Assembly: GCF_000384295.1 (NCBI RefSeq)
Contig: NZ_KB913037.1
Coordinates: forward strand, 2,650,549-2,714,548
Direction: 5' to 3'
DNA from: Amycolatopsis balhimycina FH 1894
Lineage (GTDB): Bacteria; Actinomycetota; Actinomycetes; Mycobacteriales; Pseudonocardiaceae
DNA: 64,000 bases
Shown here: one piece after another, positions 32,097 through 40,948 of the stretch
Numbering within the stretch: position 1 is the stretch's first letter
How the letters are laid out: the number at the start of each line of letters is the position of its first letter
Program-made: the position numbers and the translations under genes
Notes under the pieces: model-generated
What the model saw: only the letters and a program-made list of their open reading frames with translations
Told to the model about the DNA's origin: nothing
Databases searched by the model: none

Positions 32097-33551
32097 TCAG
32101 CGGGTGCCGTCGGTGCGGCGGGGCAGCTGCCAGGGGTTGGCCTCCTGCAGGGGTTCGGGCAGCAGCGCGTCCGGGAAGCCCTGCCACGCGACCGGGCGCA
32201 GGAACCGCTCGATCGCGGCGGTGCCCACGGACGTCGTGGTCGGGGCCGTCGTGGCCGGGTACGGGCCGCCGTGCTGCTGGGCCCAGCTCACCGTGACGCC
32301 GGTGGGCCAGTCGTTCCACAGCAGCCGGCCGGCGATGCGGGCCAGAGCCGGCAACACCGGCCGGATCCAGTCCACATCGGACTCTTCGCCGTGGATCGTG
32401 GCGGTGAGCCCCGGTTCGATGACGTCGAGCAGGCGCAGCAGTTCCGCCTGGTCGGCGTAGGTGACGATCAGCGACGCCGGGCCGAAGCACTCCTCGTGCA
32501 CGGTGGCGCCGCCCTCGAGGAACTGCTTGCCGGTGGTGGCGAGCAGCGTCGGCGTGAAGGCGGGCGAGTCGGACGGCGACTCGGCGACGACCTCGACGCC
32601 CGGGACCTCGCGCAGCTTCGAAAGCTGCGACGAGTACCCGCCGGCGATGCGGTCGTTGAGCATCGGCTGGGCCGCGGCGCCGGCCAGCGCCGAGCGCAGC
32701 GCGTCGGTCAGCCCGTGGTCTTCCGGCAGGAACAGCAGGCCCGGCTTGGTGCAGAACTGGCCGGCGCCGAGGGTGAACGACCCGGCGTAGCCCTGGGCGA
32801 CGGCTTCCCCGCGCGCGGCGATCGCGGCCTCGGTGACCACGACCGGGTTCACGCTGCCGAGCTCGCCGTAGAACGGGATCGGCCGCGGCCGCGCGTTCGC
32901 GATGTCGAACAGCGCGCGCCCGCCCGGGATCGAGCCGGTGAAGGACCCCGCGGCGATCCGCGGGTCCTTCAGCGCCTTTGCCCCTTGCTCCTGGCCGAAG
33001 ATCACGGTGAACAGGGCGGCGGGAGCGCCCGCCTTGATCAGCGCCTCGCGCACGATCGAGCCGGTCTTCGCGGACAGCTCCGGGTGCCCGGAGTGGGCCT
33101 TGAGGATCACCGGGCAGCCCGCGGCCAGCGCGGACGCGGTGTCACCGCCGGCGACGCTGAACGCGAACGGGAAGTTACTGGCGGCGAACACCAGCACCGG
33201 GCCGATCGCGGTCTTGACCCGGCGGATGTCCGGGCGGGGACCCATCGGCCAGTCCGGGTCGGCGTGGTCGACGGTGGCGCCGAGGTACTCGCCGTCCGCG
33301 AGGACCTCGGCGAACAGGCGCAGCTGGAACGTCGTGCGCTTCAGCTCGCCCTGCAGCCGCGGTGCCTCGGGCAGGTGCGTCTCGGCGTGCGCCAGCGGGA
33401 CCAGTTCGCCCGCGGCGGCGTCGAGGGCGTCGGCGACCGCGGTCAGCCAGCGGGCGCGTTCGGGCGGGGTGGCCTCGGCGGCGGGGCGGGCGGCTTCGGC
33501 GGCTCCCGCCAGGATCTTCTCGAGCGTGGCGGCGTCAGTGGCCTGGCTCAT
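32097..33551 (-). CDS. aldehyde dehydrogenase, ketoglutarate-semialdehyde (2,5-dioxopentanoate) type
   Basis: A 484-aa NADP-type aldehyde dehydrogenase. It has the oxyanion Asn in FAASNFPFAFSV, the general base in GELGSVNPVVV, and the catalytic Cys in GAGQFCTKPGLL, spaced as in alpha-ketoglutarate-semialdehyde dehydrogenases (KGSADH), which oxidise 2,5-dioxopentanoate to 2-oxoglutarate. It is the last enzyme of the glucarate route and the last gene of the operon with gudD and the keto-deoxyglucarate dehydratase, so substrate is well supported by context. Confidence 0.88.
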   Translation of the reverse strand: MSQATDAATLEKILAGAAEAARPAAEATPPERARWLTAVADALDAAAGELVPLAHAETHLPEAPRLQGELKRTTFQLRLFAEVLADGEYLGATVDHADPDWPMGPRPDIRRVKTAIGPVLVFAASNFPFAFSVAGGDTASALAAGCPVILKAHSGHPELSAKTGSIVREALIKAGAPAALFTVIFGQEQGAKALKDPRIAAGSFTGSIPGGRALFDIANARPRPIPFYGELGSVNPVVVTEAAIAARGEAVAQGYAGSFTLGAGQFCTKPGLLFLPEDHGLTDALRSALAGAAAQPMLNDRIAGGYSSQLSKLREVPGVEVVAESPSDSPAFTPTLLATTGKQFLEGGATVHEECFGPASLIVTYADQAELLRLLDVIEPGLTATIHGEESDVDWIRPVLPALARIAGRLLWNDWPTGVTVSWAQQHGGPYPATTAPTTTSVGTAAIERFLRPVAWQGFPDALLPEPLQEANPWQLPRRTDGTR

Positions 33552-33566
33552 TTCGGGTACAGCTCC

Positions 33567-34694
33567 TCAGTGCGTTTCGTGGGCGGCGGCGGTGGCCGTT
33601 TCCAGGTCGGGCCAGCGACCCGGACCGGCCAAGCCGAGGTGGTACAGGTGCAGTTCGGCCGCGCCCGCCTTGGCCAGCTCGCCGACGTAGGCGGCGATGT
33701 CCGGCACCGGCGCGGCGGCGACCGCGGTGATGTAACTGGCGATCGCCACGCGTTCGGGCAGGGCCTCCCGGGCCGCCGCGACGGCCTCGGCTCCCGTGGC
33801 GGGGGCCCACCCGAACAAGACGACCGCGTCGACGTCGTCGGGCGCGGACGGCGTCAGCCCGGGCAGCGCGCCGGTGACCCAGGGGTCGAGGGCGCCGTGC
33901 AGCACGATCCGGATGCCCGGCGGCAGCGTGGCCAAAACCGCGGCCCGCAGCTCGTCGGTGGCCTTCTGCCTGGTCACCAGAAGCTGCTGGGTCAGTGACG
34001 GCGGCAAGCCGTCCGCCGTCACGCCGAGGTCGCCGGTCGCGATCAGCCGCCGCACCTCGTTGGCCAGCTGCGCCCGGACGGCGCCGGCGTCGAGATCCCA
34101 CCCGGAAGCGCAGGCGTCGCAGCAGCAGATCGACAGCAGCCGGGCCACCGCGGGCGCCCACACGCCGTCGGTCTTCTCGTGCTGGTGCTGGTGCACCGCG
34201 CCGAGCGGACCGCACGCTTCGAGGATCACCGACGACAGGTCCAGCCCGGCGACGGCCTCCTCGGTCACCTTCGCGGCGTACTCGCGCACGGCGGGCTGCG
34301 AAGGACACAGCGCCCACGGGTACGCCTCGCCGAAGCAGTTCCGCACCACGACGTCCGGGTGCTCGTAGCCCAGCTGGGAGTTGTGGGTCAGGACGATCCA
34401 GGCGGCGGCCGGGATCCCGGCCTCGTTGAGCAACCGGACGGCGTCTCCCCCGGAGTCCGGGGCGACCCAGTCCGGAGTGGACGGACGCAGCTCGCCCCAC
34501 CCGCCGGCAACCGGCCGGTAGAACGCCGCGTGCCGCGCGACCACGGCCGTGGCCGACGCCGACCACGGCGTCGCCGCGCGGGCGCTGTGGTACGACAGCG
34601 CCACGGCGACCTCGTCGACACCCAGGTCGCGGGCGCGGGCGGCGAACCCGTCCGCCAGGACGTCCCAGGGGTAGGCGTATCCCGTCACCTTCAC
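33567..34694 (-). CDS. uncharacterised protein in uronate operon (TIM-barrel-like)
   Basis: A 375-aa soluble protein of alternating strands and helices, as in a TIM barrel: GYAYPWDVLADGFAARARDL, VALSYHSARAATP, AAWIVLTHNSQLGYEHPD, ILEACGPLGAVHQHQHEK, and LLSICCCDACASGWDLDAGA. The HQHQHEK run and the CCCDAC cluster could bind metal. No family is recognised with certainty. It lies 15 bp from the aldehyde dehydrogenase and starts (GTG 34694) 4 bp after gudD, so it is part of the uronate operon and may hydrolyse or isomerise an oligo-uronate. This is inference. Confidence 0.75.
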   Translation of the reverse strand: MKVTGYAYPWDVLADGFAARARDLGVDEVAVALSYHSARAATPWSASATAVVARHAAFYRPVAGGWGELRPSTPDWVAPDSGGDAVRLLNEAGIPAAAWIVLTHNSQLGYEHPDVVVRNCFGEAYPWALCPSQPAVREYAAKVTEEAVAGLDLSSVILEACGPLGAVHQHQHEKTDGVWAPAVARLLSICCCDACASGWDLDAGAVRAQLANEVRRLIATGDLGVTADGLPPSLTQQLLVTRQKATDELRAAVLATLPPGIRIVLHGALDPWVTGALPGLTPSAPDDVDAVVLFGWAPATGAEAVAAAREALPERVAIASYITAVAAAPVPDIAAYVGELAKAGAAELHLYHLGLAGPGRWPDLETATAAAHETH

Positions 34695-34698
34695 CGGC

Positions 34699-35955
34699 TC
34701 ACCACCTCGCCGTGTTCGTCTCGAACCCGGGCACGTACTTGCGCATGTACGTCACGTCGTCCCGCTTGGTCAGTCCACATCGGACGTAGTTCTCGTGCAG
34801 CTTCGCCAGCGCGTCCTCGTCGAGCGTGATCCCGAGCCCGGGGGTCGTGGGCACCGCGACGGCGCCGTCGGTGAACTCCAGCACACCCGGCTCGATGACG
34901 TCCTCGACCTTCCACGGCCAGTGCGTGTCGCAGGCGTAGGTCAGGTGCGGCGTCGCGGCGGCGACCTGCACCATCGCGGCCAGGCTGATTCCTAGGTGGC
35001 TGTTGGAGTGCATCGACAGCCCGACGCCGAAGCTCTCGCACGTCACCGACAACGCCTGCGTCGCGCGCAACCCGCCCCAGAAGTGGTGGTCCGACAGCAG
35101 CACGCCGATGGCGCGCGCCCGGAAGCCCGGCTCGACGTCGCCGAAGTTGACCACGCACATGTTGGTGGCCAGCGGCATCGACGCCTGCTCGGCCACCCGC
35201 GCCATGCCTTCGATACCCGGCGTCGGGTCTTCCAGGTACTCGAGCACACCGTCCAGTTCGGACGCCACGCGGATGCTCGTCTCGACCGTCCACGCGCCGT
35301 TCGGGTCGATCCGCAGCGGGTGCCCGGGGAACGCTTCGGCCAGCGCGCGGACCCCTTCGATCTCCTGCGCGGGCTCGTAGACCCCGCCCTTGAGCTTGAT
35401 CGACCGGAAGCCGTACTCGTCGAACATCCGCTTCGCGGACCCGGCCAGCGTCTCGGGCGTGGTGATCTCGCCCCAGGAGTCCTCGCGGCCGTCGATGTGC
35501 TTGCCGTACTTGTAGAACAGGTAGGCGGAGAACTCGACGGCGTCACGGGCCTTGCCGCCGAGCAGGTCGGTCACCGGACGGCCCAGGTAGTGGCCCTGCG
35601 CGTCCAGGCAGGCGACCTCGAACAGCGAGTACACGCTCGCGATGGTCTTGCGGATGGAGAAGCCGCCGATCAGGCCGTGCGCGTCGGTCAGCACCGTGTC
35701 CGACAGCGCTTCGGCGACCAGCCGCTGCAGGCCGGGCAGGTCGAACACGTCGTGGCCGCGCAGCCGCGGCAGCACCTTGCGCACCTCGCCGAGGAAGGCT
35801 TCGTCGCCGTAGGACTCGCCGAGCCCGACGACGCCGTCTTCGCACTTCACCTGCACGACGCTGCGCAGCGCGAACGGCTCGTGCACGCCCATGACGTTGA
35901 GCAGCGGCGGGTCGGCGAACGCGACCGGGGTCAGCACCACGTCGAGGATCTGCAT
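34699..35955 (-). CDS. gudD: glucarate dehydratase
   Basis: A 418-aa enolase-superfamily enzyme that removes water from D-glucarate to give 5-keto-4-deoxyglucarate. It shows the substrate-orienting KLKGG lysine pair, LRIDPNGAW and YLEDPTPG metal ligands, SDHHFWGG, and the His-Asp/Asn base in MHSNSHLGIS, as in glucarate dehydratases. Length matches the family. Its ATG overlaps the stop of the dehydratase upstream by one base (TGATG), so these two pathway enzymes are translated together. Confidence 0.9.
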   Translation of the reverse strand: MQILDVVLTPVAFADPPLLNVMGVHEPFALRSVVQVKCEDGVVGLGESYGDEAFLGEVRKVLPRLRGHDVFDLPGLQRLVAEALSDTVLTDAHGLIGGFSIRKTIASVYSLFEVACLDAQGHYLGRPVTDLLGGKARDAVEFSAYLFYKYGKHIDGREDSWGEITTPETLAGSAKRMFDEYGFRSIKLKGGVYEPAQEIEGVRALAEAFPGHPLRIDPNGAWTVETSIRVASELDGVLEYLEDPTPGIEGMARVAEQASMPLATNMCVVNFGDVEPGFRARAIGVLLSDHHFWGGLRATQALSVTCESFGVGLSMHSNSHLGISLAAMVQVAAATPHLTYACDTHWPWKVEDVIEPGVLEFTDGAVAVPTTPGLGITLDEDALAKLHENYVRCGLTKRDDVTYMRKYVPGFETNTARW

Positions 35956-36890
35956 CAGCCGAGCCCCTTCAGCGTCACGAAACCGTCCTCCACGACCTTC
36001 TCGAGCCGGCGGATCTGCTCCGGCGTCGGCTCGATCAGCGGCGGCCGGACCGGGCCGACCTTGTCACCGCGCAGCCGGGCGGCGGCCTTCACCAGCGACA
36101 CGGCGAACCCGGGCGTCTCGTCCCGCAACGCCACCAGCGGCAGGTAGAACCCGGCCAGCAGAGCGTCCATCACCCGCGTGTCACCCTCGCCGAGCGCGCG
36201 GTGGAAGCGGTGCGCGATCTCCGGCGCAAAGCAGTGCACCGCCGAGGAGTACCGGGCGACCCCGATCGCGGCGTACGCCTTGGCCGAGACCTCCGCGGTC
36301 GGCAAGCCGTTGAAGAACAGGAAGTTCCGCGCCCGCTCGGTGTCCAGCGACCGGATCGTGGTGACGATCCGGGTCATGCACTCGACGTCGCCGTAGCCGT
36401 CCTTGAGCCCGACGACCGAGGGGATCTCCAGCAGCGAAGCCGCGGCCGGCGGGGTGAACACGCCGGTGCCGCGGTGGTAGACGATCACCGGCACGGACGA
36501 GTCGCCGACGGCGTAGCGGACGAAGTCGACCAGCCCCGCCTGCGGCCCGGAAACGAGGTACGGCGGCAGCAGCAGCACCCCGTCCGCACCCCCGGCCTGG
36601 GCCGCCGCGATGCCGGCCCGCGCCGACGCCGCGCCGCCCCCGGCGCCCACCCAGACCGGGACGCGGCCGGCGGCCGCCTCACGGGACCGGGCGAGCACCG
36701 AGGCGACCTCGGCGGGCGAGAGCGAGCTGAACTCGCCGGTGCCGCACGCGACGAACAGCGCACCGGCGCCCGCCGCGATGTGGCTCTCCACGTTCTCCGC
36801 GAGCGCGTCGAGGTTGACCTCGAGGTCATCGGTGAACGGGGTGAGGGGGAACGCCAGCAGGCCGTCCAGCTCGATCTCGTTCTGTGCCAT
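35955..36890 (-). CDS. kdgD: 5-dehydro-4-deoxyglucarate dehydratase
   Basis: A 311-aa member of the DapA/NAL class I lyase family. The Schiff-base lysine is in VVGLKDGYGDVECM, the tyrosine is in VIVYHRGTGVF, and FVACGTGEFSSLSPAE is the family's N-terminal signature. It decarboxylates and dehydrates 5-keto-4-deoxyglucarate to 2,5-dioxopentanoate (ketoglutarate semialdehyde). It is between the SSS transporter and gudD in one operon, consistent with this step. Confidence 0.9.
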   Translation of the reverse strand: MAQNEIELDGLLAFPLTPFTDDLEVNLDALAENVESHIAAGAGALFVACGTGEFSSLSPAEVASVLARSREAAAGRVPVWVGAGGGAASARAGIAAAQAGGADGVLLLPPYLVSGPQAGLVDFVRYAVGDSSVPVIVYHRGTGVFTPPAAASLLEIPSVVGLKDGYGDVECMTRIVTTIRSLDTERARNFLFFNGLPTAEVSAKAYAAIGVARYSSAVHCFAPEIAHRFHRALGEGDTRVMDALLAGFYLPLVALRDETPGFAVSLVKAAARLRGDKVGPVRPPLIEPTPEQIRRLEKVVEDGFVTLKGLG

Positions 36891-36940
36891 CAGTTTCTGC
36901 TCTCTCGTCCTTTATTCGGGTCGGCCGGGTGTGGCCGGCG

Positions 36941-38449
36941 TCAGGCGGGCACGGTCGTGCCTTCCTTCTTGCGCTCGACGTCGTCGTCGGCGGCGTTCAC
37001 GGTGTCGACGATCTCATCGGCGGCCGCACTGCGCTCGGGGGCGAGCAGGCCGAGCCCGATGTACAGGGCGAGCGAGACCAGGATCGGCGTCGCGACCAGC
37101 ACCGTCTGGTTCGCCTTGAACACGTAGTACACCAGCGCGTAGTCGATCAGGCCGCCCGCCCAGGAGATCAGCGCCGCGCGCGGGCCGCACCTGCGGAACC
37201 ACGGCAGCATGCCCAGCAGCAGCGGGATCGAGATCGGGCCCATCAGCGCGGCGACCCAGTTGACGACGATCTGCAGCACGCCGCCGAGGTTCTGCGCCTG
37301 GGTGGCCACGACCATGGTCAGCGCGACAAAGATCACCGTGGTGATCCGCGCCGCCTTCAGGCCCTGGACGTCGGTCCACTGCCGGGTGCGGCGGAACATC
37401 GCCGGGATCATGTCGCGGGTGATCACCGCGGAGATCGCGTTCGCGTCGGAGGAGACCATCGCCATGGTGTGCGAGAAGATGCCGGCCAGCACCAGGCCGA
37501 CCAGGCCCGGCGGCAGGAACGTCGTGGTCATGATCGCGTAGGACTGCGTCGGGTCCTTGACGCCGGGGATGAGCAGCGGTGCCGCGAACATCGGGAACAT
37601 CAGCACCAGCGGCCACAACAGGTACAGCGCGGACGAAAGCCGCGCCCCGCGCTTGGCTTCCTGGGTGGTCGGCGCGGCCATGTACCGCTGCGCCAGGTTC
37701 CACATGCCTCCGTTGTACTCCAGCGTCTTCACGAGCACGTAGACGAGCAGGAAGATGGTGGTGTACTTGGACGTCACCGGGTCGACGTGGCTCGCGGGCA
37801 GCTTGTCCCACATCGTCCAGAGCGCGGAGATCCCGCCCAGCTTGCCCAGCACCACGACGATCATCACGATCGCGGCGATGGCCTGGATGACGAACTGGCC
37901 GAAGTCGGTGAGCGCGTCGGCCCACAGGCCGCCGATGGTGCAGTAGACCAGGGTGACCGCGCCGGTGATGAGGATGCCGAGGTTGTAGTCCAGCCCGGCG
38001 AAGACGTGCAGCAGGGTCGCGACGGCGAACCACTTGGCCGCGATGTCGAAGATCTTCAGCAGGCTGCCACTCCAGGCCAGCGCCTGCTGCGTCGGCACGT
38101 TGTACCGCTTGGCCAGGTACTCCAGCGGCGAAGCGACGCCGAGCTTCGAGCGCAACCGGTTCCAGCGGGCGGCGAACAGCCAGCTGCCGATGCCCACGCC
38201 GATGCCGATGCTGGCGAAGCCCCAGAAGTACACGGTGATGCCGGTGGTGTACGCGACGCCCGCGTACGCGACGAAGAGCACGGCGCTGTAGCCGGACATG
38301 TGGTGCGAGATGCCGGCCAGCCACCACGGCATCTTCCCGCCGGCCGTGAAGAAGTCCTTCACGTCGCTGACTCTCTTGTGCGACCACCAGCCGATCACGA
38401 TCATCAGCGCGAAGTACGCGCAGACCATCGCCCAGTCGAGTGCGTGCAC
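36941..38449 (-). CDS. sodium:solute symporter (SSS family), predicted uronate/aldarate importer
   Basis: A 502-aa membrane protein with about 13 helices. The N-terminus HALDWAMVCAYFALMIVIGW, then FFTAGGKMPWWLAGISHHMS, is typical of SSS carriers. SSDANAISAVITRDM gives the sodium-site region. I start at GTG 38449 with AGGAG upstream; the longer frame would run through the IclR operators. It is first in the uronate operon, so it should import a uronate or aldarate released by extracellular lyases. Confidence 0.87.
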   Translation of the reverse strand: MHALDWAMVCAYFALMIVIGWWSHKRVSDVKDFFTAGGKMPWWLAGISHHMSGYSAVLFVAYAGVAYTTGITVYFWGFASIGIGVGIGSWLFAARWNRLRSKLGVASPLEYLAKRYNVPTQQALAWSGSLLKIFDIAAKWFAVATLLHVFAGLDYNLGILITGAVTLVYCTIGGLWADALTDFGQFVIQAIAAIVMIVVVLGKLGGISALWTMWDKLPASHVDPVTSKYTTIFLLVYVLVKTLEYNGGMWNLAQRYMAAPTTQEAKRGARLSSALYLLWPLVLMFPMFAAPLLIPGVKDPTQSYAIMTTTFLPPGLVGLVLAGIFSHTMAMVSSDANAISAVITRDMIPAMFRRTRQWTDVQGLKAARITTVIFVALTMVVATQAQNLGGVLQIVVNWVAALMGPISIPLLLGMLPWFRRCGPRAALISWAGGLIDYALVYYVFKANQTVLVATPILVSLALYIGLGLLAPERSAAADEIVDTVNAADDDVERKKEGTTVPA

Positions 38450-38486
38450 CGCAGGCTCCTTTCCGCGTCCACGGCGATGCGGTGAT

Positions 38487-38504
38487 CGTTCACATCCGTG
38501 AACG
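38487..38504. promoter_or_regulatory. IclR-type operator between transporter and regulator
   Basis: Perfect arms CGTTCAC / GTGAACG, 4-bp spacer, 37 bp upstream of the symporter start. Further half-sites (GTTC at 38525, GAAC at 38537, GTTC at 38544) follow toward the regulator gene; TATAGT at 38513 could be a -10 box. Confidence 0.75.
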
Positions 38505-38600
38505 GAGTCTGTTATAGTGATTATGTTCATCTATAAGAACGTTGTTCGGGACGCTAATATGGCCGGAGTCACAAGTCAACGGCCGGACGGAGGAGCACAA

Positions 38601-39413
38601 ATGCCGCAGAAGGTGGGCAATCCGGCGGCCGCCGACGGTGCAGCCCCCGCCGAGACCTCCGGCGTGAAATCCGCGCGCCGGGCCGTCGACCTCATCGAGA
38701 CCTTCGCGGCGAACGACGTCTGGCTGTCGCTGTCCGACCTGCACGCCCGCACGGGGTTCCCGCGCTCGTCGCTGCACGGCCTGCTGCGGACACTGCTGGA
38801 AGCCGGCTGGCTGGAAGCCGACACGAACACCGCCCGCTACCGCCTCGGCGTCCGCGCGCTGATCTGCGGCACGGCGTACCTGGACCGCGACGCCGTCGTC
38901 CCGTTCGCCACCGAAGCACTGGAGCGCATCCGGGAGAAGACCGGCTTCACCGCGCACTTCGCGCGCCGCAACGGCACCGAGGTCGTCTACCTGGAGACGC
39001 GCGAGTCGCAGCGCTCCACACACCTCGTCTCGCGCGTCGGGCGCACGCTGCCCGCGCACGCGACCGCGCTGGGCAAGGCGCTGCTGGCCGAGCTGACGCA
39101 CGACGAGATCGAGGCGCTGATGCCGGCCACGCTGCCCGCACTGACCCCGAACACCATCACCACGCTCGAAGGCCTGCACGCCGAGTTCGCCGCGACCCGC
39201 GAACGCGGGTACGCCGCCGAGATCGAGGAGGGCACGCTGGGCGTCCGGTGCGTGGCCGCGGTGATCCCCTACCGCATCCCCGGCACCGACGCGATCAGCT
39301 GCTCGATGCCGATCAACCAGGTCACCGACGACGACGCCCGCCGCGTCGGCGAGCTGCTCGCCGAGACCACCGCCGAGCTCGGGCAGCAGCTGCGCCGCGC
39401 CGGCATCCGTTAA
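38601..39413 (+). CDS. IclR-family regulator of the uronate operon
   Basis: A 270-aa regulator. The winged helix is at about residues 20-75 (SARRAVDLIETFAANDVWLS, LHARTGFPRSSLHGLLRTL). The IclR ligand domain shows RVGRTLPAHATALGKALLAE and AAEIEEGTLGVRCVAAVIP. I use ATG 38601 after GGAGGAG; the upstream frame crosses the operator. It is divergent from the symporter, with GTTCAC/GTGAAC dyads between, and is followed by uronate dehydrogenase. It most likely represses both directions until a pathway acid is present. Confidence 0.87.
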   Translation: MPQKVGNPAAADGAAPAETSGVKSARRAVDLIETFAANDVWLSLSDLHARTGFPRSSLHGLLRTLLEAGWLEADTNTARYRLGVRALICGTAYLDRDAVVPFATEALERIREKTGFTAHFARRNGTEVVYLETRESQRSTHLVSRVGRTLPAHATALGKALLAELTHDEIEALMPATLPALTPNTITTLEGLHAEFAATRERGYAAEIEEGTLGVRCVAAVIPYRIPGTDAISCSMPINQVTDDDARRVGELLAETTAELGQQLRRAGIR

Positions 39414-39436
39414 TCCCTTCTGGTGAAAGGAACCCC

Positions 39437-40243
39437 ATGACGGACCAGCGCGTGCTCATCACCGGGTCGGCGGGTGTCGTCGGCACCCTGATGCGCCCCC
39501 GCCTGCGGCGCCCCGGCCGGGCGCTGCGCCTGCTCGACCTGGCCCCGCAGACGGCGTCTTCCGACAGCGAGGAGATCGTGACCGCTTCGGTCACCGACGC
39601 TTCGGCGATGGCGGCGGCGTGCGAAGGCGTCGACGCGCTGATCCACCTCGGCGGGCACAGCCGCGAAAACACGTGGGAAGCGACCCTGGACGTCAACATC
39701 AACGGGACGCAGACGGTCCTGGAGGCGGCACGGTCCGCGGGCATCCAGCGCGTCATCCTGGCATCGAGCAATCACGCGGTCGGGTTCCGCCGGATCGACT
39801 CGGACCTTCCCGCCGACTCGTCACCCCGCCCGGACACCTACTACGGCGTCAGCAAGGCGGCGATCGAGGCGCTGGGCAGCCTGTACCACTCCCGTTTCGG
39901 CATGGACGTCATCGTGATCCGGATCGGCTCGTGCTTCGAGACGCCGTTGCCGCTGGGCCCGCGCGGCCTGTCGACGTGGCTCTCCCCCGACGACGCGGCC
40001 CGGCTGTTCGAGGCGTGTCTTTCGGCGCCGTCGCCCGGGTACCGGCTGATCTGGGGCGTCTCGGACAACACGCGCCGGATCTACTCCCTCGCGGAAGCCG
40101 AAGCGCTGGGCTACAAGTCCCTGGACGACGCCGAGGTGTACGCCGAACAGCTTGCTTCGAAGCCTGCCCCGACGGGTGCGGCGGCCGAGTACGTCGGCGG
40201 CCCGTTCTGCACCGCTCCCCTGGGCGTCTTCAACCCGCTCTGA
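39437..40243 (+). CDS. udh: uronate dehydrogenase (NAD-dependent epimerase/dehydratase family)
   Basis: A 268-aa extended-type SDR: ITGSAGVVGTLM at the N-terminus, LIHLGGHSRENTWEATLDVN, Ser in ASSNHAVGF, and YYGVSKAAIEALG (YxxxK). This set, with the SNHAVGF segment, is typical of uronate dehydrogenase, which oxidises glucuronate or galacturonate to the lactone of glucarate/galactarate with NAD+. It sits 23 bp after the IclR gene. The product is the substrate of gudD in the divergent operon. Confidence 0.83.
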   Translation: MTDQRVLITGSAGVVGTLMRPRLRRPGRALRLLDLAPQTASSDSEEIVTASVTDASAMAAACEGVDALIHLGGHSRENTWEATLDVNINGTQTVLEAARSAGIQRVILASSNHAVGFRRIDSDLPADSSPRPDTYYGVSKAAIEALGSLYHSRFGMDVIVIRIGSCFETPLPLGPRGLSTWLSPDDAARLFEACLSAPSPGYRLIWGVSDNTRRIYSLAEAEALGYKSLDDAEVYAEQLASKPAPTGAAAEYVGGPFCTAPLGVFNPL

Positions 40244-40246
40244 CGT

Positions 40247-40299
40247 TTCGTGAAGGCCACCTTGAGGAACTTGAAGTTCCTCAAGGTGGCCTTCACGAA
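40247..40299. repeat. 26-bp-arm palindromic element, copy B (identical to 9204 copy)
   Basis: Perfect arms starting TTCGTGAAGGCCACC around a single G. The 56 bases from TTCG to AACTT are identical to those at 9205-9260. It starts just 4 bp after the uronate dehydrogenase stop. A 12-bp palindrome, GGTACTAGTACC (40304-40315), follows. Confidence 0.85.
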
Positions 40300-40350
40300 C
40301 TTTGGTACTAGTACCTAAGCGGCTTCCTCCGCGCGTGGCCGGGAGCCAGG

Positions 40351-40920
40351 GTGAGCCGCATGATCTTGAAATCCCGCCGGGCCCGGACGTGGACGATCGT
40401 CGTGGCGAGCGTGCTGGTCGTCGTCCTCGCTGCCGCGTTCACGCTGTTCGAGGTGGCGAAGTCGCGGACCTTCCAGTTCTTCGGCATCCTCGTGAACCGC
40501 GTCGAGACCGGCGAGAAGGTCGTCGCCCTCACCTTGGATGACGGACCCGATCCCGCGGGCACCCACGCGATCCTGGACACGCTTCGCAGCCGTGAGGTTC
40601 CGGCCACCTTCTTCCTCATCGGCCGCGACATCGCCGCGCACCCCGACCTGGCGCACGACATTGCCGCCGCGGGACACGAAATCGGCAACCACAGCTTCTC
40701 GCACGACCGCATGATCGGCGTGACGCCCGGCTGGGTCGCCGACGAGGTGGAGGCGACCGACGCGCTCATCCGCACGACCGGCTACACCGGCGAGATCCTT
40801 TTCCGGCCGCCGAACGGCAAGAAGCTCTTCGCCCTGCCGGCTGCTGGCAGCTCGACACTGACGACCCAGTCGCCGTCCCGCGCGCCGTGGGTCAGCACGG
40901 CCGTCGTGACGAGAGACTGA
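40351..40920 (+). pseudogene. truncated polysaccharide deacetylase (NodB family)
   Basis: The first 162 residues are a normal membrane-anchored NodB-type deacetylase: anchor at 12-35, TLDDGPDP (Asp63/Asp64), the metal histidines in HSFSH (114 and 118), and FRPPNGKKLFALP. Past about 40837 the expected remaining strands and catalytic motifs (normally another 80-100 residues) are absent; instead a Ser/Thr/Pro-rich 27-residue tail ends at 40920. I found no continuation in the other frames. It is likely a deletion remnant joined to unrelated sequence. GTG 40351 is the start used; ATG 40360 is also possible. Confidence 0.65.
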
Positions 40921-40948
40921 CGCATGCGCCGACAGTAGAGTACCGGGC

